Below, piece by piece: positions 9,743 to 18,337 of a stretch of DNA of 64,000 nt. The notes beneath the pieces were generated by a model, which was given only the letters and a program-made list of their open reading frames with translations, had not been told where the DNA came from and searched no databases. The position numbers and the translations under genes were made by a program. Origin of the DNA: Pyropia yezoensis. Taxonomy: Eukaryota > Rhodophyta > Bangiophyceae > Bangiales > Bangiaceae. Numbering within the stretch: the first letter of the stretch is position 1; the number at the start of each line of letters is the position of its first letter. The stretch lies in contig CM020618.1 of the NCBI GenBank assembly GCA_009829735.1, positions 13,746,568 to 13,810,567 of the forward strand. Reading direction: 5' to 3'.

Positions 9743-12626
9743 GGCTGCTCCCCTCTCCACGTCCGGCAGCACCCCCGACCGGGAGTCGGACGCGCGTGCC
9801 CGACCCGACGGTGGAGGTAGTGGCCGACGGCACGCGCGGGCGCGCTCTGAGGGCGCCCTCCTGTCCACGGGGGACTCGTCGGGGACGCTATCGGCGGGGG
9901 CCAGCGGCGGCGGGGGGAGCGTGCACAAGGGGTCGGCAGCCGGCGGCGGCGGCGGTGACGGCGGTGGTGGTAGTGCTGACACGAGCAGCGACGCGGCGCT
10001 TCGGGTCAAGGACCAGGTGAACGTGGCGTTGCAGGCGGTGGCGGACAAGAAGCACGGTGGCTACGCGCTGCGCCCTCGGTCGGCGTCGGCGGCCGCGAGT
10101 GGCTGGTGCGGCCTCTACTTTGACCCGACGGGCAGCTTTCGGCGCAAGTGGGACTCGGTGCTGTGCGTGCTCGTCCTGTACGTGGCGACCTTCTCCGTCT
10201 TTGTCTACTGCTTTTACCCGCGGTTGACGCCGTCGTCGTTTTTTTTTTGGGCAGAGCGGCTCATGGACGTCTCCTTTGCCATCGACATCTTGCTGTGCTT
10301 CGTCACGGGCTACGTCCGCCACGACCGCGTCATGGAGACGCGCGGCCGGGTCATCGCGGCGCGATACGCGCGCACGTGGCTGGTGCCTGACATCCTGTCC
10401 ACCTTCCCGTGGGACGCCCTGAGCCTGGCCTTCTCTACCGAATCGAGCGTCCTCTTCAAGCTCCTCCGCTTCCTCCGCCTGCTGCGGCTGTCCAAGCTCG
10501 TCTCCCTCTTTCGGCGGGCGCGGATGCGGAATTCGTTCACGCGTGTGGAGGTGCGGATGCACATCAAGTATGCCTACCTGCGGATGCTCTACCTCCTTGG
10601 TATGGTGCTGCTGCTGGCCCACTGGATTGGCTGCCTGTTTTACTTTATCGGCACGCTCGCGCAGCCGGGGGAGGACTCGTGGCTACTCCAGGATGACATC
10701 CCAGACGACCTGTTTGGCCGCTGGGTGGCGTCGGTGTTCTTCTCCGCAGGTGCGTTGTTCGGGGGGTCTTGGTGGCTAGGGTGCCGTGTCGCACGCCAGT
10801 TTTTCTGGTTCTGCTGGTGCATCTCCGTCATGGCGTGTTTCTAGCGCTGAGCGGGGGCCTGTTGGCTGGGCAGCGACGGTGAGTACTAACGTGCTGCTTC
10901 GTAACGGAACTTGCTTTGCGACCCTGTCGTCATTGTGGCCCTCCTGGTGGGGCTGTGGCGCTCCTGTCCTGGATGCCTGTTTTCCCGCGCGAGCCGCATT
11001 GCACACGTTCCCCTCGCTCTTTCCTGCCTGCTCGCAGCCACTGTCACGACTATTGGGTACGGTGACATCACGCCGCGCAACACGCGTGAGCGCTGCTACA
11101 CGGTCATTGTCATGTTCATGGGCGCTGCCTGCTTTGCCTACGTCATCACCAACGTGGCATCTCTGGTGTCTGAGCTGTCGGTCAACAGCATGTACCACCG
11201 GACGCAGATGGACCAGCTGAGCGACTATGCGCGGCTGCGCAAGCTGCCCTCCTCCCTCGCCTTTGACATTCGCCGTTACTTCCAGCACCGTTACGAGCGG
11301 CTGCGGATTGCAAATGAGAAGCAGCTGCTCGACGCGATGAGCCCCGACCTCCGCGCCCAGGTCATGGCGTACACCTATGGCAAGGCGCTGTCCCGGGCGA
11401 CGCTGCTACGGGACTTGCCACCCGCCGCGCTGGCGGCCGTGTGCTCCCAGGCGCAAGAGCTGTTTTTCCGGCCCGACGAGCTCATCTACCGCGTCGGCGA
11501 CACCCCCGACGCGCTCTACGTGTTGATGCATGGGGAGGCCACCCTGGAGGCGCCCGACGACGGAGGGGACCGCGACCGGTCGGGCGGGAGCGCGGCGGGT
11601 GGCCTCGCGGCGTTCAGCAACTCGCTTATTCAGGGCGGCGGCGGCGGCAACGGCAACGGCAACGGCCGACTCAGCTCCCTTACTTTCATCGACCGCATGG
11701 ACGGTGGCGGCGGCACGGGCAATGGGGTTCGTGGTGGTGGTGGCGGCGGCGGAGGCGGCGGTGGCGGTGACCGTGGCGGCGGTGGTGCCGACGCCGACGG
11801 TGGTGGGGGCCGCTTCTCCTCTAGCCGCCCCGACACGGTAGTGCGGCTGCGCGTCGGGGACGTTTTTGGGGAGGACGAGCTGCTCTTCCAGCGCCCCCGC
11901 TCGATGCAAGCCGTCTGTGGGACGTACTGTGAGATCGCGGCGGTCTCCCGCGAGGCGGTGCTGGCCACCCTCGCGGACCACCCCGACGTGCTGGCCGTCC
12001 ACCGGGGCGTTGAGGCGGCGCGCCTGTGGGTGCGCGCCATCAACATTGCAGAGGACCAGGTGCGGTTTTGGCACCTCGCGCGGCGGATCAAGGCGGCCGC
12101 CACCGCCCGCGCGGCGGGCGGCGGGCGGCCGCGGCCGCCGGGGGGTGCACCCCCCGCCGCCTCTGCCGCGGCCGCCGCCGCCGTCGCGGCGGCGGCCATG
12201 GGCGTCTCCGCCGCCCGCGACGGCGGCCGGCCGGCGGCGGCGGCGGCGGCGGCGGCAGACGCCCCTGGCAGCGGCAGCAGCGGCGGCGACGGTGGCAACG
12301 GGGGCGGCGGCGGCGGCGGCGGCAGCGGCAGCGGCAGCAGCAGCCATGGTGGGGGTGGCGGGGCCGCCGCCGCCGCCGTCGCCCCCCCCGCCGCGGCGGC
12401 GTCCACCTACCAGGGCAGCGACGCGGCGACGCTCCGCGCCGCCCTCCGCGGGCGGGACGAGCGGGTGGCGGCGCTCGAGGCGCAGCTGGGCGCCCTCCAC
12501 GCGCACCTTGCCGCCATGGTCGCCGCTGCCGGCGCCGGCGCCGCCTCTGGCGTGGGGGGGGGGGCAGGTGGGGGCGGCGCGGCGCCGCCGCAGGGCGCCC
12601 GCCGCGGACGCAGGGCGCCGCCCTGA
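8583..12626 (+). CDS. Voltage-gated K+ channel with cyclic-nucleotide-binding domain (two exons)
   Basis: Exon 1 is 8583..10749 and exon 2 is 11038..12626, giving about 1251 residues. The first 500 residues are Gly/Pro/Ala-rich and probably cytosolic. Six-helix channel features follow: S1 near residue 525 (SVLCVLVLYVATFSVFVYCF), S4 near 623 with Arg/Lys every third residue (LLRFLRLLRLSKL), S5 with the HWIGCLFYF motif, and the K+ filter TTIGYGD near 729 in exon 2. A C-linker and a cyclic-nucleotide-binding domain (about 846-1060) follow, with a phosphate-binding cassette GDVFGEDELLFQRPRS including its Arg. A Gly-rich insert of some 85 residues splits that domain. The tail is Ala/Gly-rich and ends in a short amphipathic segment. 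Family context: plant AKT/KAT and animal EAG/HCN superfamily, in a cell or internal membrane. Gating direction cannot be read from sequence. Confidence 0.9.
10750..11037 (+). other. Phase-1 spliceosomal intron before the K+ selectivity filter
   Basis: Exon 1 ends TTCTCCGCAG and the intron begins GTGCGTTG; it ends CTGCTCGCAG before CCACTGTCACGACT. Removal joins VFFSA to ATVTTIGYGD, restoring the pore helix and filter. Both flanking frames run open some way into the intron, so unspliced RNA would encode a channel truncated before the filter. Confidence 0.9.
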
Positions 12627-12884
12627 GCGGCGCCACGCCAAAGAGGGCGGTGGGGAGGGCGGGGGGGAGGCAGGACGGTGGCCGGCTGACAGGGGGGCCC
12701 CCCGGTGCCCCCCCCTCCCCCCCCCCGCTTTCGCCTTGCCCGATCCCACCCACCCCCTCTCCCTCCTTTTTGTCGTTGCCCTATCACTGGGGGCGGCGGC
12801 TTTCCCCGCTGTTTCCCTGGAGGCGCCGTCCCAAGCAGGCCAAGTGCCCCCCACCCCTCTTCGGACGTCCCCTCTCTTTTTCTC

Positions 12885-12916
<32 letters not shown>

Positions 12917-15416
12917 GGTACCTCTTCTCACCCATCCCCGCCCCGCGCCTCGGTCTGGCGCCGAGCTGCGCCGCCGCCGCTCCCGGCGCGCCCCCGCGGG
13001 GCACCGCCCCCCCCTTCCCCAAGTGCGCACGCCGTCACGGCGCCACGCCGCCTCGTTCCCCCCTCCGCGGGGGGCCAGCAGGCCACGCCCCCCGCCGGCC
13101 CGCCCGCCCGCCTGCCCGCCCGCCCGCCCGCCCGCCCTGCGGGGCGGCGCGCCCCCTTGTGAGGCGCTGCCGTCCCCTCCGTTGCCGCCCCTCCCCCAGA
13201 CCCGTGCGCCTCCCAGGGTGCCCGTCCTCCCCCCCTCCTGGCTGCTGGCTGTGCGGCCGCGCCCCCCTCCCGCCGGCTGGCGCCACCGCCGCCGCCGCCG
13301 CCGCCGCCGCCGCTGCCGGGGCGCCACGCACCGCCACGGCAGACAGACAGAGGCAAAGGGGGGGGGGGGGGCGGGGGGAGGCAGGCAGGCCCGCCTCCTT
13401 TGAGGGGGCGGCGGGTGGGGCGCGGCGGCCGGGCGGGCGGGCGGGTGGGCGGGCGGGGGAAATTCTTTTTCTTTTGTTCCTCCACGCACCGCCGGCGGGG
13501 GCGCGGCGGGCGGGGCGCGCGCGGGCGCGGGCGCCCCGCCGGGCGCCCCGTCGCGCGCGTGCGTTGGTGGGGTGGCGACGCCGCTCCGCGTCTGCCGCTG
13601 CACCGCCGCCCTCTGCGGGGCGGGAAGGGAGAGAGGGGGGCGAGCGTACACACGGCGCGCGCTGCGCGGTCGGGGCGCGGCTCGCCGGCGGCCTTGTCAC
13701 CGCGCCCGCCCCTCCCCCCCGTGCGCACCCCGTGGGGCCGGCCTCCTCCGCTTCCGCGGGTCGCCCCTTCCACGCGCCCCCCCCCCCCCCCCGCCTCCCA
13801 GCACGTCGATCCCTCGCCGCTCGCGGGGTGCAAGGCGGGCCTCCTCCGCCAGCCCCCCCCACCCCCCCCCCCACCCCCCCCCCGCCCCCTTTGAGGGACA
13901 CGGCCAGCATCGGTGGGCACGGAGGGCCGCCGCCAAAGGCAACGCCCCGGCCTCCCCCCCGCCTCCCCCCCGCCTCCCCTCTCCCCCCTCCCTCGCTGTC
14001 GAGGGGCCCCCCGGCGGCGACGATGCGGGGGCGTCTGCAAGGGGCGGCGGGTGCGCCGCCGGGGGGGGATTTTGGCCTGGGAGGGAGAGGGGGGGGGGGG
14101 GGGGGGGGGGTGTCTTCCCCCCGCCCGGGGGGGGGGAGGGGGGGGTGAGGGAGGTGGGGGGGGGGCGGAGGCAGGCCCTGCTGCCTTGCCCCCGCCCCCC
14201 CCCTCTGGTGCAGGCACCCCCCCCCGCCCCACCCACGGTGGGAGCGGGCGCGACCGCCCGGCGCACGCGCTGCGCGGCATGGCACGGCGGGGGCGGGGGG
14301 GTCTCCCTTGGGGGGACCAACGCCCGCCGCCGCCGCCCCCCCAACCGGCGGGGAAACGGGCGGTGGGGGGGGGGGTGGCGAGAGGGGGCAGACGCTACGG
14401 GGCGCCCCTCCCCCCCCCGCCCCGCCCCCCTTTGCCCCCCTCTCGCGGCGCAGCGCGCCCCCGCACCGCAAAAGGGGGGAAGGGTGGCGGTGTGCCCCCC
14501 CGCGCCGCATTGGGCGCCCCGCCCCCGCCCCCACCCGCCCGCCGCCGCCCTGCGGCTGCTCGGCAGGGGCAGGGGCAGTTTGGAAAAAGAGATAGCGGGT
14601 GGCGGTCACCAGGACGGCGCACCGTGCCGGGCGCCCCTCCCCAGCCGCCGCCGCCGCCGCCCCGCCACCGCCGCCACCGTCGCCGCCGCCGCTGCCGCCG
14701 CCGCCGCCGCTGCCGCTGCCGCCGCCGCCGCCGCCGCCGGCAGCCCCCTGGCGTGCGCGTCGCAGCGGTGGCCTGTGGCCGTGCCGTGGACGCACTGCAG
14801 TGCCGTGGACGCACTTCCACTCTGTCCCGCCCCCCCCGCCGCCGCCAGTAGTACGTCTGCTTCCCGGCTGCCTGCCTGCCTGCCTGGCCGCCTGCCCACC
14901 CCCCCCCCCCCCTTATCACTGCTGTGGCACCCGAGCCGCAGGGGACTGCTGCTGGGACGGCCGCCTCCCGTGGGACCGACCCGTGGCGGCAGACCCCTCT
15001 TGAGGGGTGTGGCGGCGCGCTCGCCGCCCGCGTCCGTCGCCGTCCGTCGCTGGTCCCCGCCGTCTCCCGCCGCCCACTTTGGGGGAGACCATCGCCACCT
15101 ACATACGTCGACAAGCGCGTCTCGTCTCGCCATCTCAGGCTGCTCCCAACGCCGCCATCCCCGCCCTCTCCCCTCGCACTGCCGTACGCGGCTAGTGGGT
15201 GGCCTCCACTGTGTCAAGCCGCTACGCAACACCCGTCGCCCTGTCCGCCTCCCCCTCCCTCAGGGTAGCCCCTCCCATCCAAGCCTGCCTGCTCCTCCCT
15301 CCCTCCCCTCCCTTCCCCCTCTCGGTCTTGTGCCTTCCACCCCATCCTATCTCCCTCTTCCCTCCTCGCCCTGCGCCTAGCCCCGCCCGTCTCCCCCCCC
15401 GGCCCTCACGCCCAGG
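12627..15416. other. 2.8 kb of homopolymer-rich, extremely G+C-rich DNA
   Basis: There are many C and G runs of 8-15 bases plus GCC and CCG repeats. Stop codons are rare because A and T are rare, so open frames of 400-700 codons appear on both strands; they are repetitive and match no family. The first part should be the 3' untranslated region of the channel gene. The last 500 bases (about 14900..15416) turn CT-rich and form the leader of the next plus-strand gene. I see no gene inside. Confidence 0.6.
12888..12916. repeat. Poly-T tract (29 T)
   Basis: An uninterrupted run of 29 T residues preceded by CCTCTCTTTTTCTCCCC. On the minus strand it reads as poly-A, so a retroposed poly-A tail or a simple homopolymer are both possible; no retrogene was recognised beside it. 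Confidence 0.9.
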
Positions 15417-15703
15417 ATGAGCGCCAGCCGGTCGGGGGGCCCCCTGTCGGCCCCACCCCCGCCGCGCCTGCGGCTCCTCCGCTCGGCCGACGCGTCGCTC
15501 TCCCCGCCGCCCGCGTGCGCGACGCCGGCCAAGCGCCGCGCGCCGGGCACCCGCGTCGGCGTGGCGGCGGCGGTAGCAGCTGCTGCGAGTGCAAGGGGGG
15601 GGGGGAGGGCAGAGGGGGGTGGCGCCGCAGACCGGGGCGCGGCCGCCGCCCGGCGGGGTGGCGGTGGTTGTGGCGGCGGTGGCGGTGTGGATGGCGGCGT
15701 GGA

Positions 15704-15753
<50 letters not shown>

Positions 15754-16214
15754 GCGACGGGGGGGGTGGTGGGGGTGGTGGCGGCAGCAGCCGCCGCCGG
15801 CGGGACGCCCTTGGCGGCCTCTGCTCCAACCTGACCCCCCGCTTTGACGACGCCCTCGGCCGGGGGGGCTTCTCCCCGCAGGCGGCGGTCGGCGGCGTTG
15901 GCGCGTGGAGCGACGACGAGGGGGACGCCCGCCGCCCAGCGGGGCGGCGCGCGCCGCTCGCGCTGCTGGCCATGCCGGTGGCCCTGCCGGCGGTGGCGGC
16001 GGCGCCCGCGGGGGCGCCCCCCGCGGTGGACGGTATCCCTGCTGGCGACGGCGGTGCCGCGTCCGCACCCGCCGCCGCGCCGGCATGTGGGGGGGTGAGC
16101 GTCTCGGGGGTGGCGGCGGCGCCTGCCGGGGACGCGCCACGTGCGGTACCGGCGCCGTCGTTGTGGGCGCCCCCGCCTGCTGAGGCCGTTGTCGAGTCGG
16201 CTGTCGGGACTGGC

Positions 16215-16266
<52 letters not shown>

Positions 16267-16476
16267 CCCGTCGCCCCCCCCCGAGCATGGCGGCTGTTTC
16301 ACGCCTGGCGCTCCTGGGCGTGCAGGTGGCCGCCGCGGCCGACCGGTCGGTGGCGGCCGCGCCTGCCGCGGCTCCCCCCGCGGCCGCCTCTGCGTCCGTG
16401 GCGCCGCCGACGGCGGCGGCGGCGACCGCCGCCGCGAAAGCGGCGGCGGCGGCCGGCGCCGACGCAGACGCGGTGC

Positions 16477-16514
<38 letters not shown>

Positions 16515-16622
16515 TCGCCTGCCGAGGACTTTGCTGCCAAGTGGGGCTTTGACATTAAGTCGGGGCTGCCGTCGGCGCGGCGGGACGGGGCGGGCGCCAA
16601 GTGGAACTGGTCGGTGGTGTGA
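15417..16622 (+). CDS. Candidate Cip/Kip/KRP-type CDK inhibitor
   Basis: This is a single-exon frame of 401 residues, with an ATG after a CT-rich leader and a TGA stop. Almost the whole protein is low-complexity: poly-Gly near residues 95-125 and 265-285, and poly-Ala near 350-370. The exception is the last 30 residues, which read AAKWGFDIKSGLPSA and, after a short spacer, GAKWNWSVV. This matches the C-terminal signature of plant KRP/ICK proteins and the CDK-binding part of animal p27 (KWNFD, a short spacer, GKYEW). These inhibitors bind cyclin-CDK complexes and restrain the cell cycle in the nucleus. An RRRRD stretch near residue 128 could serve as nuclear signal. The call rests on one short motif at the expected C-terminal place for plant-type KRPs. 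Confidence 0.55.
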
Positions 16623-16635
16623 GGCGGGGAGGGTA

Positions 16636-16694
16636 GGCGGGTGGGTGGGTGGGTGGGCGGGTGGGTAGGTGGGTAGGTGGGTAGGTGGGTGGGC
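16636..16694. repeat. GTGG/GTAG tetranucleotide repeat
   Basis: About 14 units of GGTG/GGTA directly downstream of the candidate CDK-inhibitor stop codon. A simple-sequence repeat in its likely 3' untranslated region. Confidence 0.85.
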
Positions 16695-17015
16695 GGCGGG
16701 GGGAAGAGGGACTGGGCAAGCGGGCGGGAAGCGGGTCCGAGCGTGGTCTCGTGCGCCTGGTGCGGGGACGCGGTGGGCGAGTAGACGAGGTGCTGCACTG
16801 CTAGAGGCGGACGCGCGCCAGCCGGGTGCGCCCTCTCTTCGCGGTGTGCGTGGGCGCCTTGTGTAGGTGACGGGGGAGGGGTGGGTGGCGATGGAGAGGC
16901 CACCCTGTCGGCGAGACGCGCTGGGGCGTCGTCTGCGGTACTTTTTTTCGTTGGTGCGTGTCTCGTTGTTCGTTCCGCCCTCTGGCGAGGCCCCTCGTCG
17001 TCGGTTCCGGGACGC

Positions 17016-17405
17016 ATGGCACTGGCGGGCCCGGCAATGGTGCGGATGGCCAGCACGGGAGGGCACAAGGTGATGGCCATCGGCAACACCCAGCTGGACC
17101 AGCTATTTGCGCCCCAGTCGGAGCGGCTGGCGGTGCTCGCTGTATCACAAGCGGGCGCTGTAGGCGGGACCGACAGCGGTACACCGGCTACGGGGCCCGG
17201 AGGAGCGCCGACCGGGGCCACGCCGCTCTCGCCCTTGACGCCCGCAGCGGTCGACGAGGGGACACGAACAGTTCTGGACAGACGTGCGCACCAAGACAGT
17301 GAAAAAAGGCGAACGAACGTGCACTACGACGGTTCCACTAAGCAACGAATACTTAGAAACAATAAGCACAGTTGCCCCGAGAGTGCAGCCAAGGCAATTC
17401 AATGA
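17016..17405 (+). CDS. Hypothetical small protein (129 aa)
   Basis: An open frame from an ATG at 17016 to TGA at 17405. The first half (MALAGPAMVRMASTGGHKVM, then NTQLDQLFAPQSERLAVLAV) is not repetitive and looks protein-like; the middle is Gly/Thr/Pro-rich and the end basic and polar. No domain, signal peptide or membrane helix was recognised. It could be one exon of a longer gene or chance coding. Confidence 0.2.
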   Translation: MALAGPAMVRMASTGGHKVMAIGNTQLDQLFAPQSERLAVLAVSQAGAVGGTDSGTPATGPGGAPTGATPLSPLTPAAVDEGTRTVLDRRAHQDSEKRRTNVHYDGSTKQRILRNNKHSCPESAAKAIQ

Positions 17406-17784
17406 TGCAAAGTCACGGAACCGAGGGGGTGGGTGGCCCTGGTTGCCTGCTCACCGGCGCAGGCGTTGGCGGAGGAAGCCCCGTACGGCACTGGCACAGG
17501 GGTTGGAGAAGCCGCCGTAGGGGCCGTCAGCTTGAGCAGTGTGCAGGGAGCACCGGCAGGTGCCTTTAGCGGCACAATCCGACGCGGTACACCCCGCGTT
17601 GCGCCTGGCTTGGGCGCCGCCGTCTTGGTCGTCGACGGCTTGCTCCACGCGTGAATTACAGCGTCGACGCACACACATAGCCACTACGGCAAGTGCGACG
17701 CACGCGACAGGGCCACAGCGCGGGTCAAACGGTCACACCGCCCGGTGCCGCTCCACCCCCCCCTACCCCTCCTCCTCGACAAGC

Positions 17785-17905
17785 AAACGCACCATACGCC
17801 AGGCACAGGTTGTCGGTCATGGACAGCCGGTGGGGCTTCATGGGGTGGTGCTGCACGTAGTGGAATATCCGCGTCCAGAACGTAGGCCACACGCAGACGC
17901 GACAT
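17785..17905 (-). pseudogene. Truncated, frameshifted histone deacetylase 5' fragment
   Basis: From an ATG at 17905 on the minus strand the sequence reads MSRLRVAYVLDAD. In the next reading frame it then continues FHYVQHHPMKPHRLSMTDNL and LAYGA. This is the N-terminal block of class I histone deacetylases, whose hallmark is HPMKPHRxxMTxxLxLxYG. The two halves are separated by a frame change near GCGGATATTCCAC (about 17865), and no later HDAC block (HHGDG and so on) appears downstream on this strand. Over the coding 120 bases it is very well conserved, so truncation is recent or the break is a sequencing error. It is most simply a partial duplicate of an HDAC gene located elsewhere. Confidence 0.7.
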
Positions 17906-18337
17906 GGTGGGCACGCAAAGAGAAAACCAGCACACGAGGGCAGCAGGGGAGGGGTTGAAGCTGAGCTACTAAAGGCGGCTGCCGCCACAGTCCTGCTGGG
18001 CCGCCCGTGAGGCATAGGACCACCGCGCCGTGGGGCAGAGGGCGAGAGCACACCGGGCGCAACGGATGTGCAGGGTGTTGAAGCGAAAGAAACAAGACAG
18101 GGGGGAAGGGCCCACAAAGAAGCTGCAGGTGTGTGAAGACGCACCGGCGAGCACGGCGGGGCGCACGAGCTGAATGGCGGGTGAAGAGCGACGAGGGAGG
18201 GCGGCAAAGCTGGACGAAGACGCGGACAGAGGCCCCAAGACAGGGCGTCGCGTCAAGCACGACGGCGCAAAGCCTGCCCCCTTGCACGTGCACTCTCCCC
18301 TGAGTGCACTCGACGCCGACGACCTCTCTGCACTTGC
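17906..18337. other. Intergenic region upstream of the HDAC fragment
   Basis: No supported gene. On the minus strand it lies immediately 5' of the HDAC-like ATG and is CT-rich near that start, as a copied leader would be. It also contains the 3' flank of the Crinkler/RHS-like locus. Confidence 0.4.

Noticed and set aside
13035..14795. Long minus- and plus-strand frames in the homopolymer region
   Set aside because: All are Gly/Pro/Arg repeats without any ordered stretch, and several mutually overlapping frames are equally open.
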